NCBI RefSeq assembly: GCF_014066305.1
Contig: NW_023501070.1
Location: forward strand, 186,001-250,000
Direction: 5' to 3'
Origin: Letharia columbiana
Taxonomy: Eukaryota; Ascomycota; Lecanoromycetes; Lecanorales; Parmeliaceae
Length of the DNA: 64,000 nucleotides
Shown: piece after piece, positions 1 to 10,838 of the stretch
How the letters are laid out: each line of letters begins with the position of its first letter
Position numbering within the stretch: the first letter of the stretch is position 1
Notes under the pieces: generated by a model
What the model was told of the DNA's origin: nothing
The model's database searches: none
The model's input: only the letters and a program-made list of their open reading frames with translations
Translations under genes and position numbers: made by a program

Positions 1-322
1 CAAATCAAGCACGACATCGCCTTCGGCACTAACATCAGGAGCCTCAGCTCCTTTTCCCACATCCCTCCCAGAATGAGGCATATCAAGAACTGGTACCCAC
101 ACAATCAGAAGGTCCTCGATACCCAGCCGTACGTGCGTCGAGATTTCTTCGCCCACAACGCCCAGTAACACGGCTGCAGGCCTCTCACCCGACCGCTCCA
201 AGTCCCTCATCTCCTCGAGAAAGCGAGCAGCCATATCGAACAGAGCCGTCTACGGTCCCTTTGATATACATCACAGCCAATTCAATTCCCGGCATCACAA
301 GGTCCGTGATGGACCGACGCAT
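1..322 (-). CDS. Unrecognised protein, 5' part only, runs off the window edge
   Basis: The minus strand is open from the left edge up to about position 249 in a frame with protein-like composition (for example AARFLEEMRDLERSGERPAA, then EEISTHVRLGIEDLLIVWVP). A second protein-like frame starts at an ATG at 322 (MRRSITDLVMPGIELAVMYI) and runs into the first one near 250-258, where the frame must change. A TAG/ACG acceptor-like junction lies at 249/250, but no intron of normal size fits between the two segments. Either the start is the ATG at 234 or an upstream exon, or there is a frameshift here. I do not recognise the family. Only the N-terminal portion is present, so function cannot be judged. 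Confidence 0.4.
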
Positions 323-765
323 CGATGCTTCACCCAAACATCATTGGCAAGCGCCCGGACGCTTCGAGTCGGCTATTCACGTTCTGGAGTTTTCAGGCAC
401 CCTATTTTTTTGGCCAGGCGGCTTGCCAGCTGCGGTTATATGCTTTTTTTCCCCTTAACCCCGTCGCAGCGGCATGAATTTATCACGGGATCTTGGATAG
501 AAGTCTGCACGTGCAGAATATCCCATCGCTCTGGCAGAGGCGAGGGTATATTTTTTTGACATCAACGTGTTCCTCAGCCGAGCTTTTTTGGGGGTTTAAA
601 GTGGCAAATTCGATAACCTCCCACCCCATCTCCACAGGTCCCCGGTAAAAAAATCCCCCCCCGGCGAGGAAATGCAGACTCCACCGCACTCCGGCTCTTT
701 TACACCCCACACATCCCACTCCAAAAACGGTTACCCCCCCTCGTGTCCTCGGCCCAGCGCCGGAA

Positions 766-789
766 AGAGAGAGAGAGAGAGAGAGAGAG
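766..789. repeat. (GA)n microsatellite
   Basis: About 12 perfect GA units. Confidence 0.9.
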
Positions 790-898
790 CAGCCTCTGAC
801 AAGACCTGACCTGTACGCACCGGCACGTGTCGCAGTCTGGCATCATCGTCGTCGAGGAGTCGCGGGTGACGAAACCATCCCCAAGCCACTTTCCCGCG

Positions 899-922
899 CA
901 CTCACTCACTCACTCACTCACA
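899..922. repeat. (CACT)n microsatellite
   Basis: About six CACT units ending in CACACG. Confidence 0.85.
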
Positions 923-962
923 CGTGGCGAAAACATAATGATCCGATCCGATCAGTGAAGTA

Positions 963-995
963 TAGATAGACAGATAGATAGATAGATAGACAGAC

Positions 996-1056
<61 letters not shown>

Positions 1057-1100
1057 GATAGATAAATAGATAAATAGATAAATAGACAGACAGAAAGACA
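963..1100. repeat. (GATA)n microsatellite with GACA/AATA variants
   Basis: About 135 bases of GATA-type tetranucleotides. GACA variants sit at both ends and AATA variants towards the right. The outward decay suggests repeated slippage rather than a single recent expansion. Confidence 0.9.
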
Positions 1101-1182
1101 GCTAGCCAGCTACCAAAAAACCCTCACAAACCAAACAACCGTGAAAAACACACCTACTCTCTCTATCCCCCGCTTTCCCCGT

Positions 1183-1288
1183 CCCAAACCCCAAACCCCA
1201 AACCCCAAAACCCCAAACCCCAAACCCCAAACCCCAAACCCCAAACCCCAAACCCCAAACCCCAAACCCCAAACCCCAAACCCCAAAC
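1183..1288. repeat. (CCCCAAA)n heptamer array
   Basis: About 15 units of CCCCAAA, one of them an eight-base CCCCAAAA, flanked by degenerate units. The minus strand reads GGGGTTT, a G-run pattern able to form G-quadruplexes. It resembles, but is not, the TTAGGG telomere repeat usual for filamentous fungi. Confidence 0.9.
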
Positions 1289-2153
1289 CACAAACCACAA
1301 AACACAGCCCCACAAACACGAATTTCAGTCAGGGATGACTTTTTGCCGGTATTGTACAGCTAGCTTCCCGAGTGGCAATTCCACAGCACCAGCCTACATA
1401 GTTCCAGGGCCGGGGCCAGCAAACGTTCAGCGAGGCCCTCCGCCCGAGAGGAGGAGGGGAAGCCCCATGCACGTGTCTAGTGGACCACTCGGTCCATATC
1501 GTATCGTATCATATCATATCGACGAATCAATTGCGTTAGGCCGTCGTCGCGATACCGCAAGTACCCGCTCCGCCGGTGTTCAAGCCGGGGGTGAAGGGAA
1601 GTGGACATCTGCATTTTTGTCTGCCTCGTTGTTCCGGATCTGTGATCATGGATCCAGGTCCCTACGAGACATGTGTTCGTAGGCTTTCCGTCAGAAATTG
1701 CGTCGACGACTATGGGCATTTATAAATTGCTTAAAGGGCAGGCATCACGACCAGAGTCACACTGCCTTCAGAGATACTGAAACTACGCGAACTGCAAGCT
1801 CCGACCGTCAGATTGCACGCAATTGATTGGACCTATCTCAGGCTTATGGTATACAACTCCTCATCGAGGCCAGCCTTTCCTACGTAACTAAAAGTTGAAG
1901 CCCAGAGTCTGCCAGCAGTAAAGCATTAACCGTCTCCTCGATAAGCATCGCCAGATTCGTCAGAGCTCAAGTGTTCGCTTGGTCGTGATCTATCTCGTTC
2001 CATCATGACATTGTTAGAAGTGAAAGAAGGCGCCAAACATTCACACGGAAGAAATCCATATCCCCAGAACATTTCCAGAATATTGACCGCTACCTTTGAG
2101 GCATGTAAGTAGCGCATGCAGGCCATAAGGATAGAGGACGCCGTTCAAGTAGC

Positions 2154-4799
2154 TCAAACAAAGTCGACCTCAGCGGTGACGATCTGGTACTCGCCAGTAA
2201 GCGTCGAGGGATCTAGACCAGTGGGAGAAGTCCAGCTTAGCAGCATCTTCGTGCCACCATTGATGATGTCGTTGGACCCGTAGTAACCCAGGTGAGTTCC
2301 GCCAGAATAGATGTACTTCCCACTCAGACCAGGACTTGCTTTGAAAAGAAGCTGCTGCTCTGACCATTTGTACTTGAGGATGTTCTCAGCGTAATCGGAG
2401 GATGAGTCTCCTCCGGGCGCAAATGGTGGAAGTATGCCTTGGTCTGCAAGAAGGTAGCGATAGTAGAAGGTGCTGTCGGCGTAGGCAGTCATGTACACGA
2501 TGATGAACGTCAAATGTCGGGGTGAATAGAAGACATCGATGTCCATGAAAGCGCCTTCGATGAAGTAGGCCTTAGATGATGAAGAAGGCATATCACCGCT
2601 CCAAGAGCTGCCATCCCAGTATTCGAACTTTTCCCCAGGTCAGCATGTTATCTGGATCGTCAGCACTGAGAGAACCTACCGAGTCACGATCACCCACGGT
2701 GGCAGCCGATGTTCGCGCCATGAGAAGGCCACCAGCAACGTTGCCAAAGAGATAGACGTTCCCATCGTCCCCTCCTATACCAGAAGCACCCCAAGAGCGG
2801 AGACCTCCCGCACAGCCCCATTCTACCTCATCTTGATCAAAGATCTTGTTCACGGTACGCTCGGCGATTGGACCACCCTTGCCGCCGGCGGTGATTGTCA
2901 GGAGTGTTGAACCACTGTAGGTAAATACTGCAGCTTTAGTGGCCATGTTGACGTTGTCGTAAACGATTGGCGCATAGATAATGGCTGTGGTTGCATCAAG
3001 AGGAATGATAGATGATTCAGGCCAGATTGCATATCGCTGACCGTTACCTTGCAAGGCTTCGTTGTACGCTATTTCACCTGTTGTCAAAGGTGCAAAGCCG
3101 CGCATCCGGCCAACGTTGTCACTCCATTCTCCAATGCCGTCCTGTAACTCTAGGGCCTTCCCACTTAAGCCATTCATGCCAACGTCAATGGCCACAGAGC
3201 TCGACACAAACCCAAGGAAATTGCCATCTATTGTGGAGGTGGGAGGCGAGTATGAGCCTGTATCGCAGAAGACGAACAGGTGCTCACCATTGAGCATACC
3301 TCCTTTACCGCCGTCTCGAGATAGATGAGGGGTATCAGTCAAGGGACTGAGATGGGACTGTGTTGAGAGGTTAACTTCGAGAACGCCAGTTTCTGGCGAC
3401 ATGGGGTAGCCGGTGGAAAGACCGCTGTTGACTCCAGTGGTGAGTAGGGTCTTAGCAAGCGCTATGCCTGCAGGAGCTTCGATGTCAAGGTATTGCGATG
3501 AGGGCACGTTTTGACTCGGACCTTGTAAGTGGGATCCTGCAACCTTGGGCGGTATGATAGAGTCACCCGAGGCGTACGTGACCCCAGGGCTGGAAATACT
3601 TGATGCTGAACTCGTGGCAGCTGCGGATGATGAAGAAGGGGTATCCGTTGAAGTTGCGCTGGTTGTAGCTGAGGATGAAGCGTAACCTATGCGGACTGCA
3701 CCCTGGATCCTCAGGGTTGATGGGGTCGGGTTGTCGATCGAAGACTTCAAGTAGCAATCATTGGCACCTTCGTCTCGGCTGGCAATGAACAACGCGGCCA
3801 CGCATTGGACGTGATGAGCATTGTAATTGTATGCATCGCACTTCTGAACACAACCGGCAAAGCTATCGACCAGCTGGAAAGGGTAATCATCGTCTGGAAA
3901 ATCGGTGTTGCAGACGATTTGGTACACAATACCAGCGTCCGATGTGTAGGTTGTACCGTTGTCAGCTGGGCACACTGAGATACCTGTGGCGCTTGGAGCT
4001 ACTGACGACGCGGTAGGGGTTGGATTCGAGAAGCCTCCAAGGACGAAGGATTGATAGCCGTCTTCCTGCCTAGGAGCAATAACTGGGTGGTCTGGATGAG
4101 GTCTAGAGGCATCGAAGGCTGAGAGGGAGTGGCCTTCATCTTCCTTGTCTGAAGCGTTCTTCAAGTCACCTTGAACTTCGAGACCAGCTTTCCAGAGAGT
4201 GATCCCGGCAGGTTCAGCGTCTGTAAAAGTAACAGGTCAGCTTTGCACTCAGCGCTAGGTTAGCCAGTACGTACCACTTGTCTTTACCAATATATTGCCT
4301 GTAGAAGATGGGCCCAGCTCGGTGGTTGGAGCTGCTTCGTGTTTGCCGAAAGTTTGCGAGGTATGATAGCGGTTTCGACGACGGGTGGGAAGACTAGCCA
4401 ACTTGCCACCTTGGACTTCTAGAGCTTGGAGCTGTAACTGCGGGACGGGTGTTGGATAAGTGAAATGATTCGAATGATGAGTTGCATTGATAGGACCACA
4501 GTCCCCGCCAACGCAATGAGCAACGCCAGTAGCCGTAGGAAGTACGGCAATGGAGTCTGGAGGGCAAGTTAGTACGCGTAGCTAGGTCTGGCAGCGTGGT
4601 GGGGCTTACTGTCCGCTAACCCGGGGGTGGCGATACCCAAGCTGCTACCAGAGCTAGCTGTTGACTTGTGCATTATACGACCAAAGACATCGCCATGCTG
4701 GTGACCATGAGCTCGGAGCTTCGCGTTAGTGGTCAGTGCCAGTCCAGCTGTGATGAGCGAGACCACGGTCAAGCCGTTTGAGAAGAGCTTGTTCTTCAT
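2154..4799 (-). CDS. Secreted PAN/apple-like plus DUF4185-like protein
   Basis: Four exons: 4799-4610, 4556-4275, 4220-2680 and 2627-2154, giving 828 residues. The start chosen gives a signal peptide (MKNKLFSNGLTVVSLITAGL, ending near TTNA), so the product should be secreted. A cysteine-containing segment around residues 205-295 (CPADNGTTY ... FAGCVQKCDAYNY ... GANDCYLKSS) looks like a PAN/apple fold. It is followed by an Ser/Thr/Ala-rich linker that is probably O-glycosylated. The C-terminal ~400 residues (LFVFCDTGSYSPPTS, VEWGCAGGLRSWGASG, TFYYRYL) resemble DUF4185-type beta-propeller-like domains, whose substrate is unknown. The last intron is only 52 nt and joins GDRDS to FEYWDGSSW; without it the gene looks frameshifted. 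The first intron has a perfect TACTAAC branch site. The DUF4185 assignment is by pattern only. Confidence 0.75.
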
Positions 4800-5715
4800 G
4801 ATCGGCCTAACGCGAGATGTGGTCAGCAAATCTGGGGAAGCTTGCGGGCCATCGCGTGCTGAGTCTCGTGGAGGCAAGAGTGACTTACGCACCAAAAGAG
4901 TGACGGTGTTGATGTTCAAGAGGTGAAGGAATGTGGTGTAGTGAAGTGTAAAAGAATGAGGGAAGGGTTTGAAAGCGCCAGGAAGATACTGAGATCAAAT
5001 GAACGTGGTGGCTGCTGCCGAGTTCTGTTGTTGTATTAGGATAGGAGTGTCAACAAAGGAGGAAGGAAATGGAGGGAAATTTCAGATCACCGAGTGACGA
5101 TTATGGGATTCGACCGCGCTTACGGTAATCACGACGCCGATAAATCTGCCCCTTTCTTCTTATGGATTTTTTCACAGTGATACAAAGCAGATTTAATTGG
5201 GTCGAGACCCCGCTCGCGCATCTCCGAAGCGCCGGCGAGGTTGCAACGGATTCTGCTATTCCCCTGGAAGCGGATGAAGCGGTACCTGTCTTGGTATTTG
5301 CAGGAGTTCTTTCAAGGAGGACTCGGTGCAGATGGCTAGGGAATTGGCTAATTATTGCTTGCGCGTTTCTATCAGATATGTGCTTATGGTGTTGAACGTG
5401 ATGATTTATGTGTCAGAGAAAGGGAAATTTGAATGGACACCCACGAAGAGCAGCTGGTAGGATACTCAGGCCCGAGTGATGGCCATGTTCATGCCACGAA
5501 ATATGACACGTGGAATGCATGCATTGTTTCTCACCTCGCATAGTGAATCTGGCGTTTCGAGACGCTTCGGTTCGCATGTTCCGGTGGTTAAAGGATATCT
5601 TCTTGCCAGTAGCGTAAGCAGTTTGCAGACGAAAACGGCGGAGAGATCCTCGCAATGAGACTGACAGCCCTGCAAGCTGCCGTCTACTCTCGCACCACAC
5701 TCCCACCCTCCTATG
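4800..5715. other. Intergenic region
   Basis: This is the presumed promoter of the secreted PAN/DUF4185-like gene on its left side and the 3' flank of the RRT8-like gene on its right. Short open frames exist, but none has domain content, and I see no RNA gene or repeat. Confidence 0.55.
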
Positions 5716-6772
5716 TCACTCCGCCTTCCCGGCCTGCTCATTCAACCCCGGCGCCGTACCCTCCGTCGTCACATTCCCCTTCTCAATATCCGCTGCCCAC
5801 AGAGCTGCTCCCACCGTATTTGTAAATGCAAACAGGATACTCGCAATAGGCACCAATTCTAGCAGGACAGCTGCAACACCGAAGCTAACCCATACCTATC
5901 AGCACATGTTCCGAATCCCAAAGCCCCTGCACTGGTGCCGCCTGGTGGTGACTTACCTCGTGTACGCCGCTTTATACTCCTCAATGTGCTTCTGCTTCTG
6001 AGTACTATTCCACTGCTTCAACTGAAAATACCGCGAATGAGCCGCCGGGCCAGCACGCCTCCCCTGCAATACCACAAACAGAACCGTTCCAACCACTGGT
6101 ATGAAGTTCAGCGGTAGATACATGAAGTACCTAATAATTGCCGTAGGCGTAAACTTCTGAAACGGCTTCTTCGTCAACTTCCCCAGCTTGCCCATGATAT
6201 CGCTGCCTCCTTTGATCTGCCTTCCCTCGCTGACAAGATTTGTAGTATTCTTAGACACCAGCACGCCATCAAATGTGTCGGTGAGAGCGTCTTCGATGAG
6301 GAAGGTCTTGCTGAGAATTGTGAAGAGGGTTGAAGACTCAGACAGGACGAGCAGGGCGGCGCTGACGGCAGCCAAAGGGCCAGAGGTAAACGCCATGACG
6401 GCCACCTGGGGTACGTAGGTGAAGAGGAACATAAAGGTGGTTACGCCGAGGCCTAGAGTCATTGTCGGGGCAAGCTTGGTTGTGAGAGGCTTCCTGGGAA
6501 GGTAAGTGTTTAGCGTCTGCTGTCTGCTGTGCTAGCATTGCGGTCGCGAACGGGGCCATACCATAGAGAGCGATGGGATAGGAAATAGTAGATACCCTAG
6601 ACACTCGAATTCATTAGCAGACAGACCTCCGAGTGTTGCGGTAAACAACTGGTAGAATCTGACAGCTTGCCTTGACAGGGTATAGGTATGCCGCAGAACG
6701 CGCCGCTTGAACGGTTAGGGTCTTGATGCGGTCGGCCTCGCCGACAGCGACGTCCCTGACTTTGTCTGCCAT
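5716..6772 (-). CDS. RRT8/EI24-like multi-pass membrane protein
   Basis: Four exons (6772-6671, 6596-6562, 6493-5957 and 5884-5716) give 280 residues. The protein starts MADKVRDVAVGEADRIKTLT and has four to five hydrophobic segments, among them LGVTTFMFLFTYVPQVAVMA, IIRYFMYLPLNFIPVVGTVL and a C-terminal SFGVAAVLLELVPIASILFA. This matches the fungal outer-spore-wall RRT8/LDS family, related to EI24, whose members sit on lipid droplets or the ER. The first intron uses a GC donor (AAG/GCAAGC) and the last uses the second of two nearby acceptors; both choices are needed to keep the frame. The 35-nt second exon is unusually small. The family assignment is good, but the molecular function in filamentous fungi is unknown. 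Confidence 0.8.
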
Positions 6773-7143
6773 GGTAGGAGAGTGGTTATATGCAGAATAG
6801 AGTAGTGAGGGCGGAGGTGATGTCGATTGTACGAGTCTTGCGAGCCTCGTTGGAGTGCCATGAAAACAAGGCACGTGATCAGTATCAGCCCTACGACTCT
6901 CTTTTACGCTTGCATACTCCGTCGTGAGGGGCATGAATGACTGAAGTAATAATCTCGATAGAAGCTTGATATCTAAAATTGGATGATCCCGTTTGAACAA
7001 GTAGACCCCTAGGTACAATGGTGGTACGTAACGCTTGCACTGTTCGTTGCCAACCTCCACACTCCGTATCCATGCTGTCCAACGCCCCGAACGCCCATGC
7101 TCCTTGGCTATGGAAAGATTCAATGATCACTCAAGATATCATC
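6773..7143. other. Intergenic region between RRT8-like and RING genes
   Basis: These 371 bases hold the promoter and leader of the RRT8-like gene and the 3' flank of the RING gene, both on the minus strand. No coding signal or RNA gene was seen. Confidence 0.55.
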
Positions 7144-9851
7144 TCATCTATCTCGGTTGGCTTGCGGTTGTCTCCTCCCTGCCTCTCCGCTGAACGCAGA
7201 TAGACTAAGCGATGTGAGACCCCTCCAGCTGCTCCTCGAGGTCGAGGCTTCGGGTTGGTCGTTGACGAGAGTAGCTGCCATATCATCACCGCGCTCCAGG
7301 TCAGTATCACGAGGGATTGGAATTGCGGCTGAAGGCGATTCGTTGGTAGTCTCAGCAGCCTGTGCCTGGACGTCTTCGACATTGTCGTGGTATGGTGTGT
7401 GAGCGGCAGATGTGGTAGTGCTCGAGGGTGGATTGGTCATCGAGCGAACGACGTCCCCTTTGCAGATAGGGCACGTTCGGCGGCGAGTGACAAGCCAAGG
7501 CGTTCTAGCAATCAGTCAGTACACAGTTAGGTAAATGAAAAGGCGTAGGTTGCTTACATGCACTCGGCGTGAAACTCATGGCCACACGGTAGGCTCATCA
7601 CTCTGCTTTCACCATCCACATATTCCTCAAGACAGACCACACACTCGACTTGCTTGCCATTGTATTTCTTGTGAGGCTTAATCAGACTGGCGCCTTTCTC
7701 CAGCTGCGCTGTGGATACCTTTGCACTAGCTCGTTCCAGAGACGCAGAGACAGCGTCCCCAATACCCGATGCCGTCGCTGAACGTGGTCTCGAACGAGCT
7801 GTGACAGTCCGAGGACACGTCTGGAGGAGAGGAGAGGTCGGCGAAGAGCTTTGAGGCGAAGCAAACCGCGTCGACGAAGTGGTAGAAGTGCAGGACATGG
7901 TATGGTATGTCCGTATTGGAAGACGATCGACCACAGATTTCGGCGCTCGCCATCTCCGTCGACGGATCCTTGAACGCAATAGCAGGAGAGCGTAGACAAC
8001 TGTCAAAGTGACTAGTGGGCTTACTACTAGAACGAGCAGCGTATCGAAAAAAGGGCTTGTAGACATAGTCGTTGGGGTTAGAGTGACCCACAGTCCTTCA
8101 TGTTCCTCATCCGACTCGGCGTCAAGCTGGCTGACACTGGCTTCCTGTGCTGCAGCTTGGTTCTTCAAACCGGTGGCAATTTTCTTGCTCTCGTCTTTCG
8201 CTGCAGCTTTCTGGGATTGATCACTAGTTCCGGCCTTGTTTCCTGGCTTGTTGTATTGTCCACTACCTGGCGTGATGCTGCCACCTGTTAGGGCGCTTCC
8301 TGGCTTCTCATCGGCTGAATCACCCGCCTTCCCAGATCCTTTCGATGGCACGGGAGTTGCTGCAGAAGCTCGAGTGGTCGTAGTGCTCTTCGTTTTGGCG
8401 GAAGGCTTCGCTGCTACAAGATCTGGGTCGCGCCAATCCTGAACGCCAATAACAAAATCATCGCTAGAACCGGGATGTGAAGAATACTTCTTGGTATCTT
8501 TGGTGACTTTTCCGAATGGCTCGCTTTTGCTTTGGCCTTTAGCTTTCCCATTCTTTTCTTTTGAGTTCGTCGCTTTTTCTTTGGGTGATTCGTCAGTCAG
8601 TTTCTCACTAAACCAGTCGAGGCGGCCACTGCTTGGCGGTCGCCGACTGTCCTCCAGCGTTCCAGGAGCATAATTCTCCCTACCCATTCCCAGACTAGAC
8701 GCGAGGGATCTTAGCCAGCTCGGCTTTTCCTTTGGCTGCAATTTTCCGTTTTTTCCCGAAGACTTCGCATTCTTTCCCTTAGAAGATCTCGACGGTGTTG
8801 AGGTCGACTTTGGACCGGACGCAGGTGTGAAGGTAGGTCCGTCAACGTCAGCTCTAGTCTTTGAACCCTCCTTCTTAGCACCAGCACTGGATCCTGGTCC
8901 AGTTATTGTGTCCTCTGATTCAGACTCATCCACAGGGCTCTCAGGAGGAATGAGGGATGAAAGCAGATGAGCAGTAGTATGTGACGTGAACAGCGACGGA
9001 ATCGTGACATTGGATGTGTCTCCTCGTGCGTACATTGTGACAAGTGCGCCACCGCGGGTATGGTCACCCACAATGAGAGCGCTGCCACCTCGCCGCTGTG
9101 CCCATTTGACTTTTTCCAAAAAACCACAGCCGCCGCGACTCAGCAATACAATCTTTCCGGATATCTCAGCACTTTCCTGCAGCGACTGTATATCTGCATG
9201 TGTAGAAGGTTGCCCCACTTGAGCCGCCTGGTGCTGAGCAGGTCGTCCGGGCCCCGAAGGCTTCGAGACGGGTGATGAAGGGAGAGGGTGGTGTAGGTGG
9301 TCGTCAGTGCCGTCAGCCTCAGAAGGCTCTTCGGCATCGTCGGATACTACTTCGAGTGGTGAACCCCCACCATTCTTCTGCTGAGCAGCATTGGCCTCGT
9401 CGCCACTGTGAGCAACAGAGGTCTGGTCGGCGCTGGTATCTCTACGATGCTGCTGAATGCCGCCTTCCCAGCCGGGTACATCGCTGCACCCAAGCTCGCC
9501 TTCTGCGCCTGCGCCAGGGCCTCCTCTTCCTAAATTATCATCACCAAAACCGCTGCCGATCCAAAGCTGCCCACTCAGGCCATTTCCTGAAAGAGAAGGG
9601 CCAAAATCGGCAGGTCGAGCAAGGAAGAATGTTGAGTTGTCGTCTGTGAGGCTGATGATGGCTGAAGGCGGGAAGAGAGTAGACGGCGTGTGGAAGGAGA
9701 ACAGAGCGCGGAGGCCACTTTTTGGCGTGTCGGAGGTTGATTCTGTTGCTATCTGGCCCCTTGGATTTGAATGTAGGAGGGAAAAGAATGTCAAGACAGT
9801 CGGTAGGCCGACAATGCACAAGAATACCAAAATCAGATGGTGGGGAGGCAT
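7144..9851 (-). CDS. PA-TM-RING-type E3 ubiquitin ligase
   Basis: Two exons (9851-7558 and 7504-7144) give 884 residues. It begins with a signal anchor (MPPHHLILVFLCIVGLPTVL). A split protease-associated (PA) domain follows, with GKIVLLSRGGCGFLEKVKWA and GGSALIVGDHTRGG. Next come a long Lys/Ser/Pro-rich disordered stretch and a transmembrane helix (FFDTLLVLVVSPLVTLTVVY). A RING-H2 domain near the C terminus shows CVVCLEEY, CGHEFHAEC and TCPIC. The intron splits the RING between the HAEC and TPWL segments. This order (lumenal PA, one membrane span, cytosolic RING) is that of endosomal or vacuolar membrane-bound ubiquitin ligases. The disordered insert inside the lumenal part is longer than in animal homologues. 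Its substrates cannot be inferred. Confidence 0.88.
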
Positions 9852-10838
9852 CTTGGAGCGAAGGCGTGCCTACTCAAAAGTTGGATAAACGCTCAGACTG
9901 CCGCCAAACAAGGATGGCGGAATACAGCGTCCATAGAGATAGGGAAATTTTACGTAAAGCAGGCCTCTTCATGCAGTAGAATTTTCAGTGATAATGGTCA
10001 GGAGTGCTTAGGAGACTGTGATGTCGGAGTGAGTGTGATCATGCTGCCAGTGCCAAGGCTACGATGGCGGCTCGGGTACTTAACTCTAATGAGGCTAGCC
10101 AATATTGCTTTTGTCCAAGCTGGTTAAGCTGGTTAAGCTTTTTTTCAGAAATCTAGGATCAATCACGTCATGGTCAAAGATGTCCTTTGTTTACATATCT
10201 TAGCGTCTTCGGTGCTTTATACCTTACATTAGCAAAGCTGCATAACTCAAGTAGCAATGGTCCTTAGGCAACATGCTTTACGAGTAGGTCTCCGACCACA
10301 AGAGTCCAGACAAACAACATGTCCTGCCAACATCTATGATCAAAAGCCTAGGGCATCCTGTGTACAAGAGACTTTACTCGGATGGATGTAGCTACCTTAG
10401 ACATCTAACCTTTAACTCTCAAATACCCGTTGCTGAGAAACTTCAACCGCTGACGTGCGCTAATCACTCCATCACCATACAAATGGTCAAGTATGAAAAC
10501 GGTGGGATGTGTCAGAAAGCAGAAGGCAGCGTTGCGAAGAGCTGTTCATTGTCTTCGCACCCTTCGCTGCTACTAAACGGTAGCTCGTAGAAGATGGAAT
10601 TTGGTTGAATATGAGCGCCAGTGTACCAGCCCAGCAACTGTGCTGGAGCATAAGGAAGGCGCGGCATGAGCGACAGGTACCGCTTTCCTTTCTGCGGGCA
10701 GTGTGTCTCATCGCCTCCTGCCAACGGCTTCTTTATGTTTGAAGCTCAATCAACTTTCCCAGTCTCTTCTTCCAGTGTCCTGGATAACTTCATTGATCCT
10801 ACATCCTACCGCATTACGCAAACCTACATCCTACAATC
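9852..10838. promoter_or_regulatory. Divergent intergenic region, RING ligase and aquaporin
   Basis: The two flanking genes point away from each other, so this 987-base stretch must hold both promoters. It is mixed sequence without long open frames or repeats. I could not identify specific binding sites. Confidence 0.45.

Larger units (their letters stand above)
323..2153. other. Gene-free stretch with microsatellites
   Basis: No convincing coding region was found. The left half holds four different simple repeats (listed separately). The right half, about 1340-2150, is ordinary mixed sequence with only short open frames and no recognisable RNA gene. It lies downstream of the secreted DUF4185-like gene and upstream of the edge gene. 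Confidence 0.6.

Noticed and set aside
1102..1338. Open frames through the CCCCAAA array on both strands
   Set aside because: They encode only periodic PNPKPQT or GFGVWGL runs produced by a heptamer repeat; there is no coding evidence.
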